64,000 bases of DNA from assembly GCF_001429725.1 (NCBI RefSeq), contig NZ_LMHV01000041.1, positions 62,001 to 126,000 of the forward strand, given 5' to 3'. The stretch comes from Rhizobium sp. Root708 (GTDB lineage Bacteria > Pseudomonadota > Alphaproteobacteria > Rhizobiales > Rhizobiaceae). A program made the position numbers and the translations under genes. The notes beneath the pieces are model-generated. The model saw only the letters and a list, made by a program, of their open reading frames with translations. It did no database searches and was not told the DNA's origin. How positions within the stretch are numbered: position 1 is the first letter of the stretch; every line of letters starts with the position of its first letter. Below, in pieces: positions 1 through 8,685 of this stretch.

Positions 1-1100
1 AAGCCGGTTGCGGCCGCCTCGCCTATGACCCAAAGGCCTTCCACAGAGCTGCGGCCGCGAATGTCCGCCGCCACTCCGCCCATGTGATAGTGAGCAGCCG
101 GACGAACGGGGATGGGGTCGTGGGCAGAGTCGATCCCCGCTTCATGGCATAGTCGATGGATCGTCGGAAATCTCGCCGCGAAGCCAGCACCAAGCGCCGA
201 GCGGGCGTCGAGAAACACGCGACGCCCCTGTGCGAGTTGCGCAGCTATGGCGCGCGAAACGACGTCGCGGGGGGCAAGCTCCTCACCTTCGACGCCGACC
301 ATGAAGCGGTCGCCGAGGTCGTTGATCAAGATCGCGCCTTCCCCTCGTACCGCCTCGCTGACCAAAGGCAGAGGCCGCCGAGAGCAAGCTAGTGCCGTTG
401 GATGGAATTGAACGAATTCCAGATCCGCCAGGATGGCGCCGGCGCGGGCGGCGAGCACTATCGCTTGGCCGATATTCCCAAGAGGATTGGTTGTCGCTTC
501 ATAGAGCCCACCCGCCCCACCCGTCGCCAGCACAATCCGGGAGCTTGGAATGACGGCTTCGCCTGTCGGACCGAGTATCTGGAGCCCCGAAACCGAGCCG
601 TCGGCAGTCAGAACGGCGGTCGCCTCGACCCCTTCGAGCAGCGAGATCGACGATTGCGCGGCAACGGCGCATATCAGAGCGTGCGTAATGGCGGCACCCG
701 TGCCGTCTCCCCCGGCATGAACGATGCGGCGACGCTGATGCGCCGCTTCCAGGCCAAAGGCAAATTCACCGGTTGCGTCCCGATCGAAGGAAACTCCTGC
801 CCGCTCCAGCGCAGCAACCGCTTGGTGTGCGTCAGCAAGGATCGACCGCACCGCCGCTTCGTCACAAAGGCCGTCGCCGGCACGAAGCGTGTCCTGAAGA
901 TGCAGTGAGGGAGTATCGTCAGCGCCAAGTGCGGCGGCAATCCCGCCCTGGGCCAGAGCGCTCGAACTCCCACCTGCGAGTTTGCCGCGGCTGACGATGA
1001 CGACCGGCTGCGGAGCAAGCCGAAGCGCCGCCATCATCCCTGCAAGCCCACCGCCGACGATGACGACGTGATCGCGAAATTCCTCCAGGATGTCGCTCAT
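1..1100 (-). CDS. nadB: L-aspartate oxidase NadB (3' part cut by window edge)
   Basis: NadB oxidises L-aspartate to iminoaspartate, the first step of de novo NAD synthesis, with FAD as cofactor. Reading from the ATG at 1100, the frame stays open to the window edge, giving about 366 codons of a family that is usually near 510-540. The N-terminus carries the FAD-binding dinucleotide motif [15 protein letters not shown], followed by [13 protein letters not shown], which is typical of NadB. Near the window edge the conserved HYHMGGV segment is readable, followed by GLWVIGEAA. The start codon overlaps the nadA stop (ATGA), so the two are translationally coupled in the order nadA-nadB. nadC is expected next, outside the window. 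Confidence 0.93.
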   Translation of the reverse strand, partial: MSDILEEFRDHVVIVGGGLAGMMAALRLAPQPVVIVSRGKLAGGSSSALAQGGIAAALGADDTPSLHLQDTLRAGDGLCDEAAVRSILADAHQAVAALERAGVSFDRDATGEFAFGLEAAHQRRRIVHAGGDGTGAAITHALICAVAAQSSISLLEGVEATAVLTADGSVSGLQILGPTGEAVIPSSRIVLATGGAGGLYEATTNPLGNIGQAIVLAARAGAILADLEFVQFHPTALACSRRPLPLVSEAVRGEGAILINDLGDRFMVGVEGEELAPRDVVSRAIAAQLAQGRRVFLDARSALGAGFAARFPTIHRLCHEAGIDSAHDPIPVRPAAHYHMGGVAADIRGRSSVEGLWVIGEAAATG

Positions 1101-2068
1101 ATCGCCAGCATCCTTTCGACGGCTCGGCGCGCTCCAACCGCCACCTCGGGATCGACCAGGACTTCGTGGCGATTTTGCTCGAGCGCCGTTCGGATGTTGG
1201 AGAGCGTGATCCGCTTCATGTGCGGACACAGATTGCAGGGCCGGATAAACTCGACGTCCGGGTGGTGCACGGCGACATTGTCGCTCATCGAGCATTCCGT
1301 GAGAAGAACAACCCTCGCCGGGCGGTTGGCCGCAACATACTCGGACATGACAGCGGTGGAGCCCGCGAAATCCGCTGCCGCGACCACGTCAGGCGGACAT
1401 TCCGGATGCGCAAGCACGGTAATCCCCGGATGGTTCTCGCGCAGTTGCCTGATGTCCTCCGCGTCAAACAGCTCGTGCACCTCGCAGTGGCCATGCCAGG
1501 CGAGAATCTCGACATCCGTCTCGCGCGCCACGTTGCGTGCCAGATACTCGTCGGGGATCATCAGAACACGCGGAACGCCGAGCGACCCAACCACCTGTTT
1601 CGCATTGCCCGATGTGCAGCAGATATCGGAAGCCGCTTTGACGGCCGCCGAAGTGTTGACATAGGTGATGATGGGAACGCCGGGATGCGCTGCTCTCAGC
1701 AGGGCGACATCCTCCGGCGTGATGGAATCGGCGAGCGAGCAGCCGGCGGCGGTATCCGGTATCAGGACGGTTTTCTCGGGATTGAGCAGCTTGGCCGTCT
1801 CGGCCATGAAGTGAACGCCGGCGAGGACGATCACATCGGCCTTCACATCGATTGCCTTGCGCGCGAGCGCCAGGCTGTCGCCGACGATATCCGCGACACC
1901 GTGGAAGATTTCAGGCGTCTGATAGTTGTGCGCAAGAATGACGGCGTTGCGCTCACGCTTCAGTCGAAGGATCGCCCGGACATCGTCCTCGAACATCAGC
2001 CATTCCGCCTTCGGAACGACGCGGCTTACGCGCTTGTAAAGGTCATCGGTCGTCAAAGGCTGGTTCAC
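1097..2068 (-). CDS. nadA: Quinolinate synthase NadA
   Basis: NadA condenses iminoaspartate with dihydroxyacetone phosphate to give quinolinate, using a [4Fe-4S] cluster. Cysteines in the contexts [15 protein letters not shown] and CNLCPHMK are candidates for the three cluster ligands. The frame is open up to 2098, but the likely start is the GTG at 2068. A strong GGAGGG site sits six bases before it, giving a protein of 323 residues beginning VNQPLTTDD. An ATG at 2080 or 2098 is less likely, since the longer version would run through an operator-like palindrome. The gene is preceded on the same strand by the nadQ-type regulator and followed by nadB with a 4-base overlap. Confidence 0.95.
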   Translation of the reverse strand: MNQPLTTDDLYKRVSRVVPKAEWLMFEDDVRAILRLKRERNAVILAHNYQTPEIFHGVADIVGDSLALARKAIDVKADVIVLAGVHFMAETAKLLNPEKTVLIPDTAAGCSLADSITPEDVALLRAAHPGVPIITYVNTSAAVKAASDICCTSGNAKQVVGSLGVPRVLMIPDEYLARNVARETDVEILAWHGHCEVHELFDAEDIRQLRENHPGITVLAHPECPPDVVAAADFAGSTAVMSEYVAANRPARVVLLTECSMSDNVAVHHPDVEFIRPCNLCPHMKRITLSNIRTALEQNRHEVLVDPEVAVGARRAVERMLAI

Positions 2069-2080
2069 GGCACCCTCCAT

Positions 2081-2099
2081 TATGCTCGATATGAGCATA
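2081..2099. promoter_or_regulatory. Operator-like palindrome 1 upstream of nadA (probable NadQ site)
   Basis: A perfect 7-base inverted repeat TATGCTC with spacer GATAT and GAGCATA lies immediately before the probable nadA start. The same half-site with the same 5-base spacer recurs at 2114-2134. Position and duplication suggest binding of the regulator encoded just upstream. That NadQ controls nadABC in Rhizobiales is prior knowledge; its binding here is inference. Confidence 0.7.
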
Positions 2100-2113
2100 T
2101 CATGCGCAAATAG

Positions 2114-2134
2114 ATATTCTCAATGTGAGTATAT
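2114..2134. promoter_or_regulatory. Operator-like palindrome 2 upstream of nadA (probable NadQ site)
   Basis: Inverted repeat ATATTCTC-N5-GAGTATAT, with seven of eight positions symmetric. The core CTC-N5-GAG and its spacing match palindrome 1. The centres of the two palindromes are 34 bases apart, roughly three helical turns, so two dimers could sit on a similar face of the DNA. The site fills the 67-base gap between nadQ and nadA. Confidence 0.7.
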
Positions 2135-2135
2135 G

Positions 2136-3071
2136 TCAATTGCGGGAGAGAGGCAGTTTCGAACCGGCGAGTTCACGCTCTTCGAGCACAGCATGGCGGT
2201 AACGGAAGAGCTTGGCCGGCCGACCGCCGGTTTCGGCCTCGGTCTGGCCGGTTTCCTCGACAAGATCCTGCTGCTCGATCAGTCGACGAAAGTTTTGCTT
2301 ATGCAGCGTTAGGCCTGCAAGCGCCTCGACGCTGCGCTGCAGTTGCAGCAAGGTGAAGGCGTCAGGCATCAGCTCGAACACGACGGGGCGGTATTTGATC
2401 TTTGCCCGGAGCCTTGCGATACCGGTCGCAAGAATGCGCCGATGATCGGCAAACATCGCGCGACCGAAATTCACGTCACCACCCGCTTCAGCAACGAGTC
2501 TTGCTTCGTAGAGCAGTTCGTAACGCTGCAGGACAAGATCCTCGTTCCAGGAAATGTCGTCGAGCCCGAAGGCGAAGGCGGCACGGCGCTTGCGTTCGAC
2601 ACGGCGGGCCGGCTCGCTATCGGCCCAGGCAGCCAGACCATCGATAAGCTCGTTGAGGACGGGCGCGATCCCGTTTCGCCGGTCTTCCCAGGGAAGATAA
2701 TCGTACCAGCCATGCCAGCCCGGCCGCCCCGCGCCGGCCTGTTCACGGACAAGCCCGAGATAACTGATCGAAATCGTCCGGCCGCCCTGAATGTCGTTGT
2801 TGCGATCCCGATCCGCGAAGGTATAGAGCTGCTCGAGATAGCCGACCGGATGCGCCGTCTGCTCTTGAACCCATTCCCTCAGGCCGCTTTGCAACGTGCG
2901 GTGACCCATCTCGAACGGGCCCGACGGTAATGCCTGGCCCGAGCGGATCGTCATGACGCGCGGCTCCCCCGCTGTCACGGCCGTTAACACGGCGATCAAT
3001 TCTGCGTGGGCAAATCCAATGGTCAATGCGGGGCGATTCTCGTGTTGGCTGACGGTCCATCTCTGCCACAA
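2136..3071 (-). CDS. nadQ: Nudix-like NAD biosynthesis regulator (NadQ/NrtR type)
   Basis: This protein of about 311 residues has an N-terminal Nudix-fold region and a C-terminal winged helix, the layout of NrtR-type NAD regulators. The Nudix box is degenerate: where hydrolases have GX5EX7REXXEE it reads GPFEMGH followed by LREWVQEQTAH, so it probably senses a ligand rather than hydrolysing one. The segment YLEQLYTFADRDRN and, later, ISISYLGLV are typical of this superfamily. The C-terminal stretch FELMPDAFTLLQLQR, followed by NFRRLIEQQ and GRPAKLFRYR, resembles the NrtR DNA-binding domain. It lies directly upstream of nadA on the same strand, separated by paired palindromes, so autonomous control of nadAB is likely. 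The start is uncertain: the TTG at 3071 has no clear ribosome binding site. Confidence 0.8.
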   Translation of the reverse strand: MWQRWTVSQHENRPALTIGFAHAELIAVLTAVTAGEPRVMTIRSGQALPSGPFEMGHRTLQSGLREWVQEQTAHPVGYLEQLYTFADRDRNNDIQGGRTISISYLGLVREQAGAGRPGWHGWYDYLPWEDRRNGIAPVLNELIDGLAAWADSEPARRVERKRRAAFAFGLDDISWNEDLVLQRYELLYEARLVAEAGGDVNFGRAMFADHRRILATGIARLRAKIKYRPVVFELMPDAFTLLQLQRSVEALAGLTLHKQNFRRLIEQQDLVEETGQTEAETGGRPAKLFRYRHAVLEERELAGSKLPLSRN

Positions 3072-3463
3072 CGCAGGCGGCGACGAAAGGACCGAGCCTC
3101 CACCGCGCCAATCAATTGGTAGTAACGCGCAGCAGGCATTACCAGCGCCCGGAAAGCTCCTTAGCGTTATGAAAGCCTTGGCAGAACATGCCTTTGAGGC
3201 TGGCGATGAGTGCGCCGAGGGGCGCGCGACCGACCAACCATTACGCTAAAAACATTTTTCTCTAATGAAGATCTATGGTTGCCGTCCGAGCGTATAGATT
3301 TTTGTAACCAAACAACCTGTTTCAGGTGCACGTCAGGCTTTTCAGCCACATGCACCATAAGCAAGAAAATTGGAGCGGCACAATTGATCCGTTCAAATAT
3401 CTTCGATAGGTTGTTTACTCGCAGAAAAGTCGCGCCACAACCGGCGTTGGAAAGGATAGGGCA
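3072..3463. other. Intergenic region between nadQ and the XRE regulator
   Basis: These 392 bases carry the divergent promoters of nadQ (minus) and the XRE gene (plus). The half nearest the XRE gene is AT-richer than its surroundings. It contains a short palindrome ACCTG-TTT-CAGGT at 3315-3327, a plausible operator for the XRE protein. I see no convincing small gene here. Confidence 0.5.
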
Positions 3464-3865
3464 ATGAAAGACGCACCGCATTCAGTCGACGTCCATGTCG
3501 GAAAAACCATTCGCATCAAGCGTCTGATGCGCAAGGTCTCACAGACCGAACTTGGAGACCGGGTTGGCGTGACCTTCCAGCAGATCCAGAAGTACGAGAA
3601 GGGTTCGAACCGCGTATCGGCAAGCATGCTGGTGGAAATCGCGGGCGCTCTTGACGTTGATGTGCGTTCTTTCTTCGAAGATTTGGCTCATGGCACCGCC
3701 AACGACAATCCAACCCCGAGCGAGGAGTTTGTTGTCTCTCGTGATGGCGTGCTGCTCAATGCTGCATTCCTTTCCATAAAGAACGAGCAGGTCCGCAAGA
3801 AGATCGTCAAACTCGTCCAGGCTATTGCCGGCATGGAACTGGCTGAAGGCGAAGCCGCGGAATAA
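3464..3865 (+). CDS. XRE-family helix-turn-helix regulator (PraR/rhizobial type)
   Basis: A 133-residue DNA-binding protein. The N-terminal half is a Cro/C1-type HTH: VGKTIRIKRLMRKVSQTEL, followed by VGVTFQQIQKYEKGSNRVSA, the very recognisable signature of rhizobial XRE regulators of the PraR group. The C-terminal half (about residues 75-133) is a short alpha-helical tail that probably mediates dimerisation. The gene stands alone on the plus strand and converges on the YcaO/TfuA block, with a 19-base gap to the 89-residue gene. Whether it controls that block, biofilm or quorum functions cannot be told from sequence. A palindrome at 3315-3327 upstream could be its own operator. Confidence 0.88.
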   Translation: MKDAPHSVDVHVGKTIRIKRLMRKVSQTELGDRVGVTFQQIQKYEKGSNRVSASMLVEIAGALDVDVRSFFEDLAHGTANDNPTPSEEFVVSRDGVLLNAAFLSIKNEQVRKKIVKLVQAIAGMELAEGEAAE

Positions 3866-3884
3866 CGCGGCCTCGCCTCACAGG

Positions 3885-4154
3885 TCAGTGGCAATCCAGG
3901 ACGACGATGTTATCGCGTGCGTCCTTGATCGCGATCTTGGTCTTTGCACCCATCAGCTTTTCCAGATTGACGTCGAGTTCCCGTTCGGGATCAATTCCGT
4001 CCCAATCGATGACGACTTGAAGCAGCGCCATGTTGGCGAGATGAGTCAGATTGTGCAGCTTGAGCTTCGCAGCTTCTTCCTTTGCCGCTGAAAGCAGCCG
4101 GAAGATTCTTGCATACTCGCTGCCCGTGCCTTCGTCCTTGGTCTGAATGTTCAT
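3885..4154 (-). CDS. Small protein of unknown function (89 aa) downstream of tfuA
   Basis: I do not recognise this family. The reading frame extends upstream to 4307, but the ATG at 4154, preceded by GAAGGCGG, is the probable start and gives 89 residues beginning MNIQTKDEGT. The first half looks helical (IFRLLSAAKEEAAKLKLHN); the second half is mixed and ends VVLDCH with the single cysteine. It follows tfuA on the same strand after 71 bases and so may be the last gene of the SARP-peptide-YcaO-TfuA block. An accessory or immunity role would be guesswork. It could equally be an independent conserved rhizobial gene. Confidence 0.6.
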   Translation of the reverse strand: MNIQTKDEGTGSEYARIFRLLSAAKEEAAKLKLHNLTHLANMALLQVVIDWDGIDPERELDVNLEKLMGAKTKIAIKDARDNIVVLDCH

Positions 4155-4225
4155 CAATGCCGCCTTCTCAGATGATCCGGAGTTCGCTCGAATTCCAGTC
4201 CTGTGACGATGATCGAGGTCGGGCG

Positions 4226-4975
4226 TTACTTGAGCGTTACAGGCGTGACGGAGCGCGCAACTTCGCTGCGAAGCAGTTCCCAGTGAGAGGTTGCCGCAAA
4301 GCCCCAATCGCAGCTATGTGAAGCCGGTTCCGCCTGTTGATGAAGGTACCGCAGTACGGTTTCCGCATCGGCGCGCTTGCGCTCGACCTTGTTGGCGCGA
4401 ATGAGACGAAGGATCTCCTTGGCGCGTCTCTCGTCGGCGAAGCCGCAGCGCTCGATGGCTTTGGGATATGTGCGCTCTGAAAAATGCAGCGCCCTGCCCG
4501 CGATGAGCAGTATCTTGCATTCTTTCGCGGAGATGCCATCGGCGCGGCAGAGCATCTCGATGGTCGGCTGAAAATCCACCCATGGGATCGAGAGCGGCAG
4601 CCAGCCAAGCTCTTCCGGCGCATGAACCAGCGCGACGGCCTCGTCGTCGATCAGACGACCGTCCGCATAATCGTTGTAGATAGCCCCAAGGCCCACCATC
4701 CCGAAGGCAGCGCATTCGGCCGCTCGAAGCGCACCCATGCTCGCGCCACCGGCCACGACGACATGCGCCTGCAGGGCGTAAAGAATCTCCTTGTGCCAGA
4801 CGGACGGCACTTCGCCAAAATAGCCATCGACGATGCCAATCGCGCGCGCGCCGTCTTCCACCGCCTGTAGAATGTCGCCACGGGCGGCCGGCGGGCGAAA
4901 CACGATCGACGGGTAGGATTTCCGAAGCGTTTCGAGATCGGCGCCGAAACTCGGCCCTGCGAAGATCACTTTCAT
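4226..4975 (-). CDS. tfuA: TfuA-like protein (YcaO partner)
   Basis: A 249-residue TfuA-domain protein, named after the trifolitoxin cluster. In characterised systems TfuA works with a YcaO enzyme, supplying or activating sulfur so that YcaO can convert a backbone amide into a thioamide. The sequence opens with VIFAGPSFG and holds the family hallmark HVVVAGGASMGALRAAE followed by YNDYADGRLIDDEAVAL. Its ATG overlaps the ycaO stop by four bases (ATGA), so the two are translationally coupled and almost certainly act together. The specific chemistry here is inference from the family. Confidence 0.9.
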   Translation of the reverse strand: MKVIFAGPSFGADLETLRKSYPSIVFRPPAARGDILQAVEDGARAIGIVDGYFGEVPSVWHKEILYALQAHVVVAGGASMGALRAAECAAFGMVGLGAIYNDYADGRLIDDEAVALVHAPEELGWLPLSIPWVDFQPTIEMLCRADGISAKECKILLIAGRALHFSERTYPKAIERCGFADERRAKEILRLIRANKVERKRADAETVLRYLHQQAEPASHSCDWGFAATSHWELLRSEVARSVTPVTLK

Positions 4976-6237
4976 ATCTGCATTCCCTGCATGGCCCGTA
5001 CCGCGCGAAGGCCGAGCTGGATGAATTCGCCGCTGACATCAACTTCCAGGCCCGGCACGATGACACGGACGACCGAGACAGGCAGACGTGGATGGTCGAT
5101 CGGCACTGCCACCAACTGCGTGATCCCCTTGGAAGCGAGGCGCTCAGCGATGTGGGAGATCGTTTGCTGGATACTGCGTTTTGTTGGCTCCAGGGGCGCG
5201 GTCCAAGCTCTTGGCGGCTCGCCGCACAGCTCGATCAGCTGCTGCATGGGGCCATCCTCGTCGAGCCTTTGATAAATACGCGGAGAGAAATCATCGCGGC
5301 TGCCGGCGATAGCCGTAAGCCGGCTTTGCGCCGCTTCGGTGATTGCCCGCAGGATCGCGCGAACAGGATCGGGATGGCAACCGCATCCGCCGCAGACATG
5401 CGTCCAGCGTGCATCGACGCGTTCGCCGAGATTGCCCGGGATGATCACGGCGAGAAAGCTCGGAACATCGATATCGGTCGTCATGTCGAGGACCAGAAGC
5501 TGCATGCCGGCGCGATTGATGCGGTCGACGATGATGTCGACGACCGGATCGCCGAGGGAACCGGGATCGACCCGCGCTCCTCTCAGCTGGTCGTAGGCGC
5601 GTAGTTGCATCAGCGCCCAGGCATCGCGCTCCACGAGCTCGCAGAGCCCGTGCAGGACGGCCTCAGCCGGCCGGTTGCCAGATGCAAGCCCGTCGCTCGA
5701 CTGCTCGAAGCCGCTCGGCCTGATCCCGCGGTGGTCAAGCCCTACGAGCGACCACGGCACGAACACCTGCCGGTTGGAAAGAATATCAAAGCCCTCGCAC
5801 CAGGCGATGGGAGCTGTGCCGATGTCGGAGGGTACACAACGGGCAACCGAATCAAGATCAATCAGCGGCGCCTTTTCGGCCCTCAGGCCTTCGACGGACG
5901 CCATGATCATGTTGTCGGGCCGCATCTCGGCGACGCGGGTCTCGACGGCCTCCATGGCCGCGGAGGTCATGGCCGCCTCCTCGTCGATGCCTTTTCCCTG
6001 AAAGACCGAGAGCGTGTGGCTGTTCGGGCGCGTCGCGAAGGCGACGGGAATATCGAGGAGGTCGAGCGCGGTCAGCAGTCCAACGCGGGTAATGCCAAGC
6101 TCGGCAAAATGCGGCTTGATCGCCGCGAACGTCTGCCCAGGTGTCAGTGATCGATCATGATAGGCGTTGACCCCGCCGGCCGAGAGACCGAGATCCGTGA
6201 TCAGATCCTGCAAAGCACCTTGGGCAGACATTCGCAT
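4972..6237 (-). CDS. ycaO: YcaO-domain ATP-dependent cyclodehydratase/thioamidase
   Basis: YcaO enzymes use ATP to activate peptide backbone amides, forming azolines or, with TfuA, thioamides. This 421-residue protein shows the three nucleotide/metal-binding stretches in order: AAMEAVETRVAEM near residue 95, EAVLHGLCELVERDAWAL near 200, and AILRAITEAAQSRLTAIAG near 310, followed by SRDD. The C-terminus ends VRAMQGMQI rather than in the proline-rich tail of azoline-forming YcaOs, in keeping with a TfuA-type enzyme. The start is the ATG at 6237; an in-frame TTG at 6246 is possible. The stop of the upstream 44-residue peptide gene lies five bases before the ATG and overlaps the AGG of the ribosome site, so peptide and enzyme are coupled. 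Confidence 0.92.
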   Translation of the reverse strand: MRMSAQGALQDLITDLGLSAGGVNAYHDRSLTPGQTFAAIKPHFAELGITRVGLLTALDLLDIPVAFATRPNSHTLSVFQGKGIDEEAAMTSAAMEAVETRVAEMRPDNMIMASVEGLRAEKAPLIDLDSVARCVPSDIGTAPIAWCEGFDILSNRQVFVPWSLVGLDHRGIRPSGFEQSSDGLASGNRPAEAVLHGLCELVERDAWALMQLRAYDQLRGARVDPGSLGDPVVDIIVDRINRAGMQLLVLDMTTDIDVPSFLAVIIPGNLGERVDARWTHVCGGCGCHPDPVRAILRAITEAAQSRLTAIAGSRDDFSPRIYQRLDEDGPMQQLIELCGEPPRAWTAPLEPTKRSIQQTISHIAERLASKGITQLVAVPIDHPRLPVSVVRVIVPGLEVDVSGEFIQLGLRAVRAMQGMQI

Positions 6238-6242
6238 CGACC

Positions 6243-6377
6243 TCAACGGAACTTCAGCGCGTGAACGATGCTGGCCGTGGCGTTCGTGTCGAACTGAACG
6301 GACTGCTGCTTCAGAGCAGCCTGGGCAGCGGACGAGAGGCGAACGGCGGGCGCGGTCTTGATGTCTGTCGAGTTCAT
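6243..6377 (-). CDS. 44-residue peptide, candidate RiPP precursor for YcaO-TfuA
   Basis: A small frame too short for usual gene callers. It starts with ATG at 6377, has GGAG ten bases upstream, and stops at 6243, five bases before ycaO. The peptide starts MNSTDIKTAPAVRL, has an alanine/glutamine-rich middle (SSAAQAALKQQ), then a serine/threonine/asparagine-bearing part (SVQFDTNATASIV), and ends HALKFR. It has no cysteine, so thiazoline formation is excluded; thioamides or oxazolines on backbone amides remain possible. Tight placement between a regulator and the YcaO-TfuA pair is the classic position of a RiPP precursor. The gene itself is well supported by its ribosome site and its spacing to ycaO; its role as substrate is inference. 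Confidence 0.75.
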   Translation of the reverse strand: MNSTDIKTAPAVRLSSAAQAALKQQSVQFDTNATASIVHALKFR

Positions 6378-6499
6378 TCTGATTCTCCAGCTGGAAGCAG
6401 CGCTTTGCTGCGGGCGAGGAGAAGATGACGGCGAGGCGTTATTCCGGCGTGACTGGCTTCCGCGCCAAACGGCAACGGAAATCCCGCAGATGTCACACT

Positions 6500-8455
6500 T
6501 TAGGACAGACCGGCCAGACGGAGCCCGTCGATGAGCTGGCGCGTATCGTCCGGGTTGCGGTCAGGTACAAAGCGCCAGACGTCGTCCGTGCGGAAATCCG
6601 GGAAATTCTCGAGCACGACGGACGCGTAATGCGCGGCCGCCTTCGCGTTCCCGTTCTTCGCGTGCGCTGCCGCAAGCAAGCGCGCGGTCGCCGGACGTGA
6701 CTTCACGCGGTCCAGAATCTCGATCGCCTTGGCGTAGTTCTCCTGGACAAAATAAATGCCGCCGAGGTTCCAGTAATAGTAATCCGGCGGCAGCGGATTG
6801 AGTTTCAGCGCCGCCAGGCTGAGCTCCAGCGCTCGGTCGCTCTGGCCATCATGCACCAATGCGTCCGCGTGATCGGCGAGGATATCTGCGTCGTTCGGGC
6901 TCAACATCTGTGCCTCGGCGAAGAAATCGAGGCTCTCGGCAAACCGCCGGCGATACAGGGCGACAAATCCGAGCTCCCGCATCGCGCGTCCGCTGTTCGG
7001 ATCCGCATCGCGCGCGTGCCAGGCAGAGCGTTCGGCCTCCTCGAGAAGCTCGGTTTCCCGCATGCCGCGAACCAACCATTCCATCCCAAGTACACGCGCC
7101 ATGCCGGCATGCGCGGACGAGAAGCTGTCGTGCTTCGCGAGCGCCGACTTGAACCATTTGCGTGCCTGACGCAGGTGCTGCAAATCCGTCTTCGAGACCA
7201 GCCGTTTGCCTTCAAGGTACAAGCGGTAGGCGGACGGGCTGATCTCCTCCGCCATATCGGAAAGTTCCCGCCGCTCGATAGTATCCACGAGGGTCAGAAC
7301 GATTCGGCGGGAGAGCTGACCGAAGGAATGTGTAACCTTCTGCATGGCGAGCGGAAGATCGATCGCCCACAACACCTCGGCTGTCGACGTCTTGGTCAGC
7401 CGGCACGTTGCGTAGATATCGTCTTCGCGACCGTGGATCGTCACATAGACGGTATAGTCGAAACGCAACTCCGGCGGCGTCGGCTGGCTGGCGTCCGCCA
7501 AGCTTCGATTGAGAATTTCGACACTGGTGTGGGCTGCGATGACCTTGAAGCCACGCTGCTGGCTGAGCCCGATCGTGACCTCTTCGAGCAGAGCGCGACC
7601 GATGCGCTGCAACAGTGGATCGGACAGCATGGTTTCCGGCGGCAGGATGAGAACCCGTGGCTCGCCGACGATGTCTGCATTCGCCAGCTCCGGCGGCATG
7701 ACGATGCTTGCCTTTGAAGCCGGCGCCGGAGGCGTGATGATCGCGAGTTCGTAGGCGAGAGACTGCGTTGCAGGCTCCGGCTCCGCGCCGAACTCTGTCT
7801 TCAATTCGTTCCGGCAGCGAAGGTAGACTTGTCGCGCCGCAGCGGTATCACCGGCGCTCGTATGAGCGCGCATCAGTGCCCGGCAAGCAACCTCATTGGA
7901 CGGGTCGTTGTCGATCAGACGCCCGGCAAGCAGGAGGACATCTCGAGATGCCAGGCCGCCCCCATCTTCGATGAGCCGCGTCAGATGCGCGTCGCGCCAT
8001 TCAACTGCCCGGCGCCGCTCCAACGCCAGCCGTTCGTCGGCTTCGATCGTCGGAGCGCGAAACCCCTCGAGAAACTCGCCTTCGAGCAAGTCCCAGCTTT
8101 CAGGCTCCAGCGGCGGTAGTGTGTCGCGCAGGACAAGGACATCGACCTGCCACTGGCCGGCGTTGAACGTCACATCAGTATTCGTTGCTTCCAAGAGCCG
8201 CGGGAATTCGGGCGGGACGCTTCGCTCGATACGGGCAAGAAGCTGCCGCAAGCTACCGGCACGCTGCTTTGCCGCATCCGCATCCCACAAGACATCGCGC
8301 AGCGTTTCCCGGTCCATCGACAGATGCTGCGACGTAACGAGAAGAGCAAGAAGCGCGTATGCCTTCTCGGGAAGCATGAGCTCACGCCCATTGGCGAAAA
8401 GCGAGGGCTTTCCGAGCAAACGAAGCAGAAGGCTGTACCGGGCAACCAACGTCAA
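6500..8455 (-). CDS. SARP/BTAD-domain transcriptional regulator with TPR repeats
   Basis: A 651-residue regulator. The N-terminal part (about 1-110) is a winged-helix domain of the OmpR/SARP kind (LRLLGKPSLFANGREL, then YALLALLV). It is followed by a bacterial transcriptional activation (BTAD) region (about 110-240) containing the typical VACRALMRAHTSAGDTAAA segment. A middle alpha/beta domain (about 265-400, VLILPPE at its start) resembles those of CadC/adenylate-cyclase-linked regulators. The C-terminus (about 410-640) is built of TPR helices. SARP proteins commonly switch on neighbouring peptide or antibiotic clusters. This one sits 122 bases upstream of the peptide-ycaO-tfuA genes on the same strand. 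The start appears to be a TTG (8455 or 8449); no ATG is available nearby. Confidence 0.85.
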   Translation of the reverse strand: MTLVARYSLLLRLLGKPSLFANGRELMLPEKAYALLALLVTSQHLSMDRETLRDVLWDADAAKQRAGSLRQLLARIERSVPPEFPRLLEATNTDVTFNAGQWQVDVLVLRDTLPPLEPESWDLLEGEFLEGFRAPTIEADERLALERRRAVEWRDAHLTRLIEDGGGLASRDVLLLAGRLIDNDPSNEVACRALMRAHTSAGDTAAARQVYLRCRNELKTEFGAEPEPATQSLAYELAIITPPAPASKASIVMPPELANADIVGEPRVLILPPETMLSDPLLQRIGRALLEEVTIGLSQQRGFKVIAAHTSVEILNRSLADASQPTPPELRFDYTVYVTIHGREDDIYATCRLTKTSTAEVLWAIDLPLAMQKVTHSFGQLSRRIVLTLVDTIERRELSDMAEEISPSAYRLYLEGKRLVSKTDLQHLRQARKWFKSALAKHDSFSSAHAGMARVLGMEWLVRGMRETELLEEAERSAWHARDADPNSGRAMRELGFVALYRRRFAESLDFFAEAQMLSPNDADILADHADALVHDGQSDRALELSLAALKLNPLPPDYYYWNLGGIYFVQENYAKAIEILDRVKSRPATARLLAAAHAKNGNAKAAAHYASVVLENFPDFRTDDVWRFVPDRNPDDTRQLIDGLRLAGLS

Positions 8456-8626
8456 CAGACAACTCGCGATTGGATAAGTTGTCCCGATTATAGGAGCACG
8501 CGATCCAAAGGCAAAAGGATTGTGGCCGTTTGGTTGAATTTTTCAACCACCGGATGCCAAACTGGCACAGCCTGTCGCCAGATCTTCCATAAGGAAAAAA
8601 TAATGCGCCCAATGATGGCAACGCAC

Positions 8627-8660
8627 AAAAGCGAAGGCGCCGGTCAGAAGACCGGCGCCT
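8627..8660 (-). terminator. Rho-independent terminator of glnII
   Basis: A perfect 10-base stem AGGCGCCGGT/ACCGGCGCCT with a 6-base loop lies 25 bases after the glnII stop. On the minus strand it is followed by a short T-run (TCGCTTTTG). It separates glnII from the SARP gene downstream. Confidence 0.8.
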
Positions 8661-8685
8661 CGTGATTCGAGCCAGTGAACCCGAC

